Part shown: one piece after another, positions 1 through 6,372 of the stretch
How positions within the stretch are numbered: position 1 is the first letter of the stretch
Layout of the letters: every line of letters begins with the position of its first letter
Assembly: GCA_040380145.1 (NCBI GenBank)
Contig: JBEIJQ010000031.1
Coordinates: forward strand, 1-22,806
Direction of reading: 5' to 3'
Length of the DNA stretch: 22,806 bases
From: JBEIJQ01 sp040380145
GTDB taxonomy: Bacteria; Bacteroidota; Bacteroidia; Chitinophagales; Saprospiraceae
The notes under the pieces: model-generated
The model's database searches: none
Told to the model about the DNA's origin: nothing
What the model saw: only the letters and a program-made list of their open reading frames with translations
Position numbers and translations under genes: made by a program

Positions 1-7
1 ACTTTGG

Positions 8-46
8 TTTCTTTTTCTTTTTGGGAAGAAGAAAAAGAAAAAGAAA
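8..46. terminator. Perfect 15-bp inverted repeat, likely hairpin terminator
   Basis: Positions 8-22 (TTTCTTTTTCTTTTT) are the exact reverse complement of 32-46, with a 9-nt loop at 23-31. One arm is all pyrimidine and the other all purine, so the hairpin would end in a T-rich or A-rich run whichever strand is transcribed. It lies beyond the 3' end of the minus-strand gene ending at 191, and could serve that gene or a gene left of the window. The symmetry is read directly; the terminator role is inference. Confidence 0.5.
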
Positions 47-139
47 GTCCTTCAAGGAACAAACCACCTCACGAAACGCCCAAACGCTACAATTGAAAAA
101 ATCAAAAAATGACTCAAATTGAGCAGATCAAAAAATTCT

Positions 140-153
140 AATGACAATTTTGG
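140..153 (-). repeat. CCAAAATTGTC motif, inverted left-end copy
   Basis: The minus strand reads CCAAAATTGTCATT, identical to 22645-22658. It continues as CATTAGAATTTTTTGATC (126-143), which matches 22681-22698 at 15 of 18 positions. The segment lies downstream of the gene ending at 191. Confidence 0.5.
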
Positions 154-190
154 ATAAATGGACGGGGATAGTTTTGAACCCAGAATTTTT

Positions 191-847
191 CTACTCAAAA
201 GACAGCGATTTCTTCTTGACGACGATCTCCTGATCGGTGAGTTCGGAATAACGGACCAACACATGGCCCTTTTTCGCGGGGTCTTTTTCGATGCAACGCG
301 AGAATTTTTCCCACTGGTCGCAGTGGGTCAGGATCGGCTCGATGGGGTTGGTCCAACGGCCGTTTTTCCAAGACCAGACCAAGTAGGAATTCCAACAGGA
401 AGTGAAACGGCCCGGCAGCAGCCCTATTTCGTCCGTGCCGTCGCCGTTGAGATCCCCGAGATTGTCGGGGGCGCCGCCTATGCACTCCGGCACCGGAATG
501 TTGGGAATGGCGGGATCCGAGAATAAAATATAGGAAATACAACTGCCCCCCACGCAGTCCATTTCGGTTTCGTCGATCTCGGGCTTATCCAACCACATAC
601 GGTCCAACTTGCCATCGCCGTTGAAATCACCCTTTGTGGCATTTTTGGGCACCTCTTGTGGCCTTACGGGAACGCGTACTTGGGGGGTGTCTGTTTTGGG
701 GACTTCGGGAACCTCGGTCCGCAGGGGTTCGGTCGTTGTTTGAGAGACCTCACGGGGCTCCTGTTCACGGGTCAAAACATAGCCCACGCCCAAAACGACG
801 GCGAGACCCACGGCGCCTCCAATGATGGCGGGAGAGAATTTGATCAC
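191..847 (-). CDS. Membrane-anchored protein with two DxNxDGxxD loops
   Basis: No named family was recognised. The 218-residue product has one hydrophobic segment (about 6-25), then a Pro/Thr/Glu-rich linker (about 29-70), then an exported-looking domain. That domain carries two calcium-loop-like motifs, DFNGDGKLD (74-82) and DLNGDGTDE (132-140), of the type seen in FG-GAP/VCBS and dockerin-like repeats. Six cysteines (98, 103, 122, 151, 176, 185) all lie in the exported part, so disulfides are plausible. The start codon is GTG at 847. The frame stays open to a stop at 893-895, but no ATG occurs there. It is 64 nt downstream of rfbC with no recognisable promoter of its own. It is probably an envelope protein anchored in the inner membrane; its function is unknown. 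Confidence 0.75.
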   Translation of the reverse strand: MIKFSPAIIGGAVGLAVVLGVGYVLTREQEPREVSQTTTEPLRTEVPEVPKTDTPQVRVPVRPQEVPKNATKGDFNGDGKLDRMWLDKPEIDETEMDCVGGSCISYILFSDPAIPNIPVPECIGGAPDNLGDLNGDGTDEIGLLPGRFTSCWNSYLVWSWKNGRWTNPIEPILTHCDQWEKFSRCIEKDPAKKGHVLVRYSELTDQEIVVKKKSLSFE

Positions 848-911
848 GGCAACTTGTTTTATTAAATTGATAAAAAAAAGAAATAGAGATACTTATAATT
901 TTTTTAAAAAA

Positions 912-1466
912 TCAGCCATTGTCGGCAAAAGGCCGGTGTTGGCCCAACAGGGGCTGCACAAGATCTTTTTCGGAAAGGATGGCCTGTTCGAGCGATACCC
1001 GCCAGTCTATCGCCAGCGCCGGATCGTTCCAAAGGACTCCGCCCTCGTGCGCCTTGGAATAGTAGTTGTCGCACTTGTAAAAAAAGACGGCCGTTTCGCT
1101 GAGCACGGCGTACCCGTGGGCAAAACCTCGGGGCACATACAGTTGGCGGCGGTTCTCGGCCGACAAAAGAATGCTGTAGGAGCGGCCGTACATCGGGGAT
1201 TCCGGGCGAATGTCCACCACCACATCCAATACCTCTCCCTCGAGACAACGCACGAGCTTGGCCTGCGCAAAAGGGGGCACTTGATAGTGCAGGCCGCGCA
1301 CCACCCCATAGACGGATTTGGCTTGGTTGTCCTGCACAAAAGGCTCTTCGATGCCGGCCTCCAAAAAAACTTTGGCGTTGAAACTTTCGAAAAAATACCC
1401 CCGGGCATCTTCGAAAACTTTGGGCTCGAAAACCAGCAGGCCGGGAAAAGGGGTGAGTTCGAACAT
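912..1466 (-). CDS. rfbC: dTDP-4-dehydrorhamnose 3,5-epimerase
   Basis: RmlC/RfbC (EC 5.1.3.13) epimerises C3 and C5 of dTDP-4-keto-6-deoxyglucose on the way to dTDP-L-rhamnose for surface polysaccharide; it is cytosolic. The 184-residue product has the usual family length. Visible motifs are RGYFFESF (22-29), QDNQAKSVYGVVRGLHYQ (45-62, with His60 as the expected catalytic base), GEVLDVVVDIR (77-87), YVPRGFAHGYAV (110-121) and FFYKCDNYYS with Tyr130. The start MFELTPFPG at 1464-1466 was chosen because family homology begins there; upstream codons in the same frame are a shadow of pncB. No rfbA, rfbB or rfbD is in the window, so the gene is detached from a canonical rml cluster here. A TAnnTTTG promoter lies about 40 nt upstream. 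Confidence 0.95.
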   Translation of the reverse strand: MFELTPFPGLLVFEPKVFEDARGYFFESFNAKVFLEAGIEEPFVQDNQAKSVYGVVRGLHYQVPPFAQAKLVRCLEGEVLDVVVDIRPESPMYGRSYSILLSAENRRQLYVPRGFAHGYAVLSETAVFFYKCDNYYSKAHEGGVLWNDPALAIDWRVSLEQAILSEKDLVQPLLGQHRPFADNG

Positions 1467-1506
1467 AAGGTGCGTTGTTTGTGTCGGGTTACGGCCGATC
1501 GGCGTG

Positions 1507-1514
1507 CAAATATA
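1507..1514 (-). promoter_or_regulatory. Bacteroidota -7 promoter element of rfbC
   Basis: The minus strand reads TATATTTG, a full match to TAnnTTTG, 40 nt before the rfbC start codon. No clear -33 TTG is present. The 10-bp palindrome GCCGATCGGC lies just downstream at 1494-1503, around the expected transcription start. The element suggests that rfbC is transcribed separately from pncB. Confidence 0.55.
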
Positions 1515-1551
1515 ACATTTTGCTTTCCTGAATGTACCGATTGAGAATGCG

Positions 1552-2898
1552 TTACGGGAATTTCCGATCGGTGCGGTCCGGGTCGGATCGAAGACGGTAC
1601 TCAGGGCCGGCGCGGTGAAAAGCCTCCAACTGCCGGGCCGCATGTGCACGGATCTCGACCGCGGACCTTTTGTTTCCGATGCGTTTGCCTGCCCGGAAAC
1701 AGGGCCGGACGAGCTCTTCGGAATCCGGTTCGCGGTCGTCGATCTCCGTGTGTTGGCACAAAAAGTCGCCTGTCCAGTTTCCGTCGGCGTCGGTGGTGCG
1801 CCGCACCTGCAGGATTCCCGGCACCGATGTTTTGCCGGGATCGTCGGATCGCTTGGCTTTGAACTGCCACTTCCCGTCTCCATCGCGGATCGCTCCCAGT
1901 TTGTACACGGCGCCGAGGGACGGTTGATCGGCACTGGTGACCAAACGGGTGCCAACGCCCCATTGGTCGATGCGTGCGCCAGCGGATTTGAGGCGCCCGA
2001 TTTCGTGTTCGTCGAGGTCGCCGCTGGCCACCACGAAGGTTTCGTGAAACCCCGCTTCGTCGAGCAATTTGCGGGCCGCGCGGCTGAGTTCGGCCAGATC
2101 GCCGCTGTCGAGCCGCACGCCGGCCAGCGTTCGCCCCTCTGCGCGCAGGCGCTCTCCGACGGCGATGGCGTTGCGCACGCCTGATAGGGCTCCGTAGGTA
2201 TCGACCAGCAGCACAGGATCGCCCGGTAGATGGCGGGAGTAGGCTTCGAAGGCGGACAATTCATCCGGAAATCCCATCACCCAACTGTGCGCATGGGTGC
2301 CGCGCACGGGTATTCCGTAGAGTTGGCCGGCCAACAGGTTGCTCGTGCTGTGGCAGCCTCCGATAAAGGCGGCCCGGCTGGCCGTCAGCCCTCCGTCGGG
2401 ACCTTGGGCACGACGGAGGCCGTACTCGATCACATGGTCGCCCCCGGCGGCCCGCACGATCCGCGAAGCCTTGGTGGCCACGAGCGAGGGGAATCCGATC
2501 AGGTTGAGCAGGGCTGTTTCCAACAACTGTGCCTGCAAAAGGGGGCCGCGCACCCGCACCAACGGGGTTCCGGGCAAAACGACCGTACCTTCCGGAACGG
2601 CATCCACTTCGACCGTGAGACGCAGCCGCTGCAACATATTGAGAAAGCTCTCGTCAAAAAGCAAGTCCCCGCTCCCGTTTTTCAACCCGGCTAGGTAGCG
2701 CACGTCCTCGGTGCCGAAACGGAAATGGTCCAGATAATCCAGTGCCTGCTCCAATCCGGCCGCCAAAGCATGATCTCCCTCGAAAGGGCCGCGCCGAAAG
2801 GTGAGGTGGAAAACAGCTTCACGATCGTACATTCCGGACTTCCAATAGCCGTAGCCCATCGTGAGCTGGTACAAATCGGTAAGCAGTGGCGAATACAT
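1552..2898 (-). CDS. pncB: Nicotinate phosphoribosyltransferase
   Basis: The enzyme (EC 6.3.4.21) converts nicotinate, PRPP and ATP to nicotinate mononucleotide in NAD salvage; it is cytosolic. The 448-residue product begins MYSPLLTDLYQLTMGYGYW, the family's N-terminal signature. Further motifs are YGLRRAQGPDGG, GGCHSTSNLLAGQLYGIPVRGTHAHSWV with the His-rich active-site segment, LLVDTYG and GVRLDSGDLAELS for phosphate and PRPP binding. The C-terminus ends abruptly at DPDRTDRKFP, where many relatives continue for some tens of residues with a segment resembling NPHxYPVGL, so the tail looks short. It is 22 nt downstream of the kinase gene and probably co-transcribed with it and the pterin dehydratase. 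Confidence 0.93.
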   Translation of the reverse strand: MYSPLLTDLYQLTMGYGYWKSGMYDREAVFHLTFRRGPFEGDHALAAGLEQALDYLDHFRFGTEDVRYLAGLKNGSGDLLFDESFLNMLQRLRLTVEVDAVPEGTVVLPGTPLVRVRGPLLQAQLLETALLNLIGFPSLVATKASRIVRAAGGDHVIEYGLRRAQGPDGGLTASRAAFIGGCHSTSNLLAGQLYGIPVRGTHAHSWVMGFPDELSAFEAYSRHLPGDPVLLVDTYGALSGVRNAIAVGERLRAEGRTLAGVRLDSGDLAELSRAARKLLDEAGFHETFVVASGDLDEHEIGRLKSAGARIDQWGVGTRLVTSADQPSLGAVYKLGAIRDGDGKWQFKAKRSDDPGKTSVPGILQVRRTTDADGNWTGDFLCQHTEIDDREPDSEELVRPCFRAGKRIGNKRSAVEIRAHAARQLEAFHRAGPEYRLRSDPDRTDRKFP

Positions 2899-2920
2899 CT
2901 CAGCGGTGAATTCAAGCCCA

Positions 2921-4423
2921 TCAGTAGAGGGCGGTGACGTGAAAATCCGTATCGAATTCCGCTGTGAGCGTCACGCTCTGGCATTTGTCGGAGCCAGAGG
3001 CGGTCTTGCGCTTGCAGTACCAGATATCGTACGAACAAAAATACCCCGTGCTGCTCCGCCTCCACCGGTAAGTTTCCCAATATACCTTGTGCGACTCGTA
3101 AGGATATTGGGCCCACCACAGTTTGGACGATTTGACCATGTCTTTTTTTCCGATGTTTTTTTGCAGATAAAACCGAGAAACGCGATCCGAAAAAAGGTCG
3201 GCGAAAGACTCGTCGTGCAGGGCGTTCAACCGGTGGTACTCCTCGATAACCGTTCTCATTTGATACCCTGCATCCGGGCGGGTGCTCATATCAATCGCCT
3301 TGGTACGGATCAGCGCAAAAAGCACTATTCCTGCAACCAAACTGCCGCCGGCCAACCAGCTGGCCCACCCCCATCGACTTGCGGAGGGCACTTTCGTTTG
3401 CCGAACAGAGGGGGCAACCATGGGAGCAGGACCGGCCTGAAGCGATGTTTCCGTCGGACGGGTGTTTTTTTGAACCGTTGTTTCGTCCTTGGAATCCAAT
3501 CGAACGGTTTCGTTGGGGGGCGAAAGAGCCGATGGCGCGTTCATTCCGAGAAGCGGCAAATGCTCCCCGGACGTTTTTTCGACAGAGGTCAGCAAGTGCT
3601 GCAATTCCTCCGCTTCTTGTGGACGCGCCTCCGGATCTTTTTGCAGGCACAGGGCGGCGATGTTTCTCCACGGCTCCGGGATTTTGACCAGTAACTGCTG
3701 CGGGATCGAATCGCCGAGTATGCTCCGGGTAATGGCGGAAATACGATCTTCGGGCGAGGTTTCCGGGGGAGCGTCAAAGGGAAGGCTGCCAGTGAAAACC
3801 TTGAACACAATGTTGCCGAAAGCCCACAAGTCCACATTTTTGCGGATGCGACGGTTGAGCAACTGCTCGGGCGCGGCGAACGAAGGCGTATAACCCACGG
3901 CCGAGTTGCTCACCAGCGAGCGATCTTCGCCCGGCGCCAGACGGCTCATCCCGAAATCGGCGATCTTGGGGATCCAGATCCCGTCGCGGCGATCCATCAG
4001 GATATTGTGCGTCTTGAGGTCGCGGTGGATGACCCCATGTTGATGGAGGTGGGCCAGTCCCGAAAGTATGCCGCTCAAAATGCGGCGACGGTCAGCATCG
4101 GTCAATATGGAAATTCTCAAGACGGACTCCAAGCTCCCGTGCTCGAAATACGGCATCACGGCGTAATCCAATTGCGCGCCCGCCATGTTGAAACGCCAAC
4201 AACCGATGTAGCGGCCGACATACTGTTGCTCAGGAATCTCTTGGGTCATTTCCACTTCCCGTCGCAGACTGAACTTGTCGTCGCGCACCTGGGAGATCTT
4301 GACGGCCCTATATCGGGCGTCCACCTCGTCGTATGCCCGATAAACCGTGCCGTAGCCCCCGGATCCGATGTTGTCGGTTTCGGGATCGTACCGATAACGT
4401 TCAAAAAAAGACTTCGGATCCAT
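2921..4423 (-). CDS. Transmembrane Ser/Thr protein kinase with NTF2-like C-terminal domain
   Basis: This is a Hanks-type kinase of 500 residues. The kinase domain (about 13-280) has all key residues: glycine loop GSGGYG (20-25), Lys42 in AVK, a candidate helix-C Glu56 or Glu58, catalytic HRDLKTHN (133-140) and DFG (156-158). It also has an FAAPEQL activation-segment motif and the helix-F sequence DLWAFGNIV. A low-complexity linker (about 285-352) leads to one membrane segment (about 353-377). The roughly 120-residue outer domain is rich in Trp and Tyr, begins with a helix like EEYHRLNALHDESFADLFSDRV, and resembles NTF2/SnoaL-fold domains; that fold assignment is inference. The start MDPKSFFERYRYDP was chosen because kinase homology begins there; the longer upstream frame overlaps the preceding gene. 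There is no Shine-Dalgarno sequence. It sits 19 nt after the pterin dehydratase and 22 nt before pncB. Confidence 0.9.
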   Translation of the reverse strand: MDPKSFFERYRYDPETDNIGSGGYGTVYRAYDEVDARYRAVKISQVRDDKFSLRREVEMTQEIPEQQYVGRYIGCWRFNMAGAQLDYAVMPYFEHGSLESVLRISILTDADRRRILSGILSGLAHLHQHGVIHRDLKTHNILMDRRDGIWIPKIADFGMSRLAPGEDRSLVSNSAVGYTPSFAAPEQLLNRRIRKNVDLWAFGNIVFKVFTGSLPFDAPPETSPEDRISAITRSILGDSIPQQLLVKIPEPWRNIAALCLQKDPEARPQEAEELQHLLTSVEKTSGEHLPLLGMNAPSALSPPNETVRLDSKDETTVQKNTRPTETSLQAGPAPMVAPSVRQTKVPSASRWGWASWLAGGSLVAGIVLFALIRTKAIDMSTRPDAGYQMRTVIEEYHRLNALHDESFADLFSDRVSRFYLQKNIGKKDMVKSSKLWWAQYPYESHKVYWETYRWRRSSTGYFCSYDIWYCKRKTASGSDKCQSVTLTAEFDTDFHVTALY

Positions 4424-4442
4424 TCGCAGGAGGATTAATCGT

Positions 4443-4694
4443 TCAACGCGACGAGCGTTCGAAAATCTCCTCGATGGCCGCGGCCAAGACTTCGTCTTTT
4501 TCGGTGACCTTGTTGCCCGCATCGTGGGTGGTCAAGGAAATGCCGACCCGGTTCCAAACATTTTCCCAATTGGGGTGATGCTGCAAACGCTCAGCCTCAA
4601 AGGCCACACGGGTCATGAACGAGAAGGCCTCCGCAAAATCGACGAAGACAAATTCGGCCCGGAGCATATCGCCCTCTTTGATAAAGTGTTTCAT
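4443..4694 (-). CDS. 4a-hydroxytetrahydrobiopterin dehydratase (PCD/DCoH)
   Basis: Pterin-4a-carbinolamine dehydratase (EC 4.2.1.96) dehydrates the 4a-hydroxy-pterin left by aromatic amino acid hydroxylases. The 83-residue product shows the family core FVDFAEAFSFMTRVAFEAE, LQHHPNWENVWNRV (His39-His40-Pro41) and GISLTTHDAGNKVTEKD (His57, Asp58). The length suits the short Bacteroidota form. The start MKHFIKEGDM at 4692-4694 fits both homology and the promoter placed about 18 nt upstream; the longer frame would cross that promoter. No aromatic amino acid hydroxylase is in the window, so its partner is elsewhere or it has another role. It is the first gene of a probable three-gene transcript with the kinase and pncB. 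Confidence 0.9.
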   Translation of the reverse strand: MKHFIKEGDMLRAEFVFVDFAEAFSFMTRVAFEAERLQHHPNWENVWNRVGISLTTHDAGNKVTEKDEVLAAAIEEIFERSSR

Positions 4695-4711
4695 GCAGCA
4701 GTAATTTGGGT

Positions 4712-4719
4712 CAAATATA
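4712..4719 (-). promoter_or_regulatory. Bacteroidota -7 element of the pterin dehydratase-kinase-pncB run
   Basis: The minus strand reads TATATTTG (a TAnnTTTG match) 17 nt before the ATG at 4694, which predicts a very short leader. No TTG lies at the expected distance of about 20 nt upstream, so the -33 half is weak. Confidence 0.5.
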
Positions 4720-4920
4720 TGAAAAACCAATCTCCCTTGGGCCCACCCGCCAGATGGAGAGCGGCCTCGACTTACATTTACGAACGAGTCGGACGCGACA
4801 AACAAACCGGACCACAATTTAATTTTAGTCCCATTGAGCCAATTTTAATTCCAAATAATCTTTAATTTTTAAAATAATAAATTTAATTTTAGATTAAACA
4901 AAAAATAATCGAATAAAAAC

Positions 4921-4951
4921 TTGACGGATCCACTGAGGGCTTTTAACTTTG
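4921..4951 (+). promoter_or_regulatory. Complete Bacteroidota promoter, -33 TTG and -7 TAACTTTG
   Basis: TTG at 4921-4923 and TAACTTTG at 4944-4951 are separated by 20 nt. This is the spacing known for the Bacteroidota housekeeping sigma factor. Transcription should start near 4958, giving a leader of about 70 nt before the ATG at 5028. It is the best-formed promoter in the window. Confidence 0.75.
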
Positions 4952-5027
4952 TATCCATATCAGAATACAGTGTCAGAAAATTCGTTTTAAAAACACCTTT
5001 TCCGTTCACCGTTCAAATCTTTTTGCC

Positions 5028-5318
5028 ATGCCTCAGCCATCTGCCAAAAGAAGCCAGCCCCAAAAAACGGCCATGAGAGCCACCATTGGCTATGTTTCCC
5101 TGTTGTTCGGAATTATTCTGTTCATTTCACTGAAACCTTACTTCGATCTCCCTTCGAACGAGGCTTCCACACCCGCCGCTGTTGTTCCGGCCGCCCTGGG
5201 TGCCGATGTTGAAAATTTGGCCAAACCGGAGACTCCTCCATCTACCAACAATTCGAAGAGAGGAAAAACCTTGGACGAAAAGCGCAACAGCGCGGTGGAT
5301 GTGCTGAACGGCTCCTAA
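5028..5318 (+). CDS. Small single-pass membrane protein
   Basis: The family was not recognised. The 96-residue product has a basic N-terminus (KRSQPQK), one membrane helix (about 18-36, IGYVSLLFGIILFISL), an Ala/Pro-rich outer stretch and a charged C-terminal tail (KRGKTLDEKRNS). The basic N-terminus suggests that this end stays in the cytoplasm. A well-formed promoter lies upstream, and the start is the first ATG in the transcript; Met16 is an alternative. Its TAA stop overlaps the stop codon of the convergent nucleotidyltransferase gene by 4 nt, so no terminator can fit between them. It is likely real because of its promoter and unambiguous frame; its function is unknown. Confidence 0.7.
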   Translation: MPQPSAKRSQPQKTAMRATIGYVSLLFGIILFISLKPYFDLPSNEASTPAAVVPAALGADVENLAKPETPPSTNNSKRGKTLDEKRNSAVDVLNGS

Positions 5319-6271
5319 AGCTGCACTCCGTTTCGATGCCCGTACTCTTCCAACAAAGCAGCATAGCGGTCGAGTACCCGCCGTTGGAAATGTTGCGGAT
5401 GGTGTTTGGAAACGTACTTTCTGGATTTGAGCGCTACGGAAAACTCCTCTGGGTTCAAATGCTCGAACTTTGCCATCCAATGCTTGACCGTTGAACGCAT
5501 GAGGCGTCCGTCGAGCCAGTCGCCGAATCGGTTGTCAAGCAGCCATTCGGCGATTTTTTTGCCCCATCTGGAACGGCTCGGGGGCACCTGTTTGCAATCG
5601 CGCGGGGGAAATTGGGCAAAATGACCGCCGACCCAACGATTGAGCAAAAGGAAATCCCTGTAGAGATCGCTTCCGTAAACGGGCAAAAGGGTCACCACTT
5701 CGGTGGCCGTGAAACGGTTTCGTTCCTCGATGGTCAGATGGTCTTCGTCAACGAAGTAGTTGACGCACCAGTACTTTTTGGAATTGAGCAGAAAAATCTT
5801 CTTGAACATCACCAGCATTGTCCTAGCCAACCACAAACGCCCCGGGCTGGTCACCACGAAGTAATCGATGTCGCCGTCCTCCGGCATCACGCCTTTGGAA
5901 AGCGAACCGGAGACAAAAACGGCTCGCACGAAAGGAAAAATCCCGATCCAGGGGCCGATTTCTGAGGCGATTTTCAGGTACCGATGTGCCCGGCCGTTGT
6001 TGGCTTCCCGCTGGACGGCCCAGTCGTTCCGGTCTTGGGTAGCGTACCACTCCCCCACCCTTTTGACCATGCCCGCATCGAGCAGCCGATCCAGTTCTGA
6101 CCGGATTTCTTCTTGAGTAACATCCGGCATAGAGCTGGTTTCCCAGAGCTCCCGCTCGGAGACCGGATAGGCGAACACCTCGAAGTACAGCATGTTGCGC
6201 ACCAAGTCTTTGGCCACGGGAGACCAAAGACCGGGATCGGCCGGCTGTTCGGAAAGAGGATGGTTGGACAT
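5315..6271 (-). CDS. Nucleotidyltransferase-fold protein
   Basis: The 318-residue product has an N-terminal helical or winged-helix-like region (about 20-75: NMLYFEVFAYPVSERELW, then EEIRSELDRLLDAGMVKRVGEWY). A DNA-polymerase-beta-type nucleotidyltransferase core follows: GSLSKG (122-127) and DGDIDYFVVT (132-141), the Gly-Ser loop and the two metal-binding aspartates (Asp134, Asp136). The substrate cannot be read from the sequence. The start MSNHPLSEQP at 6269-6271 was chosen because the longer frame would run through the nested palindrome and divergent promoter region. It is divergent from the O-antigen-ligase-like gene, so a shared role in surface glycan assembly is possible but is only context-based inference. 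Confidence 0.8.
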   Translation of the reverse strand: MSNHPLSEQPADPGLWSPVAKDLVRNMLYFEVFAYPVSERELWETSSMPDVTQEEIRSELDRLLDAGMVKRVGEWYATQDRNDWAVQREANNGRAHRYLKIASEIGPWIGIFPFVRAVFVSGSLSKGVMPEDGDIDYFVVTSPGRLWLARTMLVMFKKIFLLNSKKYWCVNYFVDEDHLTIEERNRFTATEVVTLLPVYGSDLYRDFLLLNRWVGGHFAQFPPRDCKQVPPSRSRWGKKIAEWLLDNRFGDWLDGRLMRSTVKHWMAKFEHLNPEEFSVALKSRKYVSKHHPQHFQRRVLDRYAALLEEYGHRNGVQL

Positions 6272-6279
6272 CTGTGCAG

Positions 6280-6345
6280 AAAAGCAGGATAGGCTTAATT
6301 CGCCGCAAATTACTAACTTGCGGCGAATATAGACCACCTGCTTTT
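6280..6345. promoter_or_regulatory. Nested inverted repeat between divergent genes
   Basis: Inner arms ATTCGCCGCAA (6298-6308) and TTGCGGCGAAT (6318-6328) are perfect 11-bp complements around a 9-nt centre. Outer arms AAAAGCAGG (6280-6288) and CCTGCTTTT (6337-6345) are perfect 9-bp complements with almost the same centre (6312.5 against 6313). The centre holds near-matches to the -7 element on both strands: TAACTTGCGG on plus and TAATTTGCGG on minus. It therefore looks like two back-to-back promoters, possibly with an operator. The symmetry is seen directly; its function is inferred. Confidence 0.55.
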
Positions 6346-6372
6346 TTCTCTACATCAATCTGTTCCACTGAC

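Larger units (their letters stand above)
4695..5027. other. Divergent intergenic region
   Basis: This 333-nt gap separates the minus-strand pterin dehydratase from a plus-strand small membrane protein. It holds one promoter for each direction. Between them, about 4836-4918 is very AT-rich (repeated TTTAATT and AAATAAT runs) and could act as an upstream promoter element. I see no RNA gene or coding sequence in it. Confidence 0.7.

Noticed and set aside
912..2264. Long 450-codon minus-strand frame covering rfbC and part of pncB, which might suggest a fusion protein
   Set aside because: Only the last 184 codons match RfbC; the earlier part is an out-of-frame shadow of pncB with no family motifs, and an rfbC promoter lies in between.
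5008..5020. GTTCAAATC, resembling a tRNA T-loop
   Set aside because: No acceptor stem or anticodon arm can be formed around it, and it lies in the leader of the gene at 5028.
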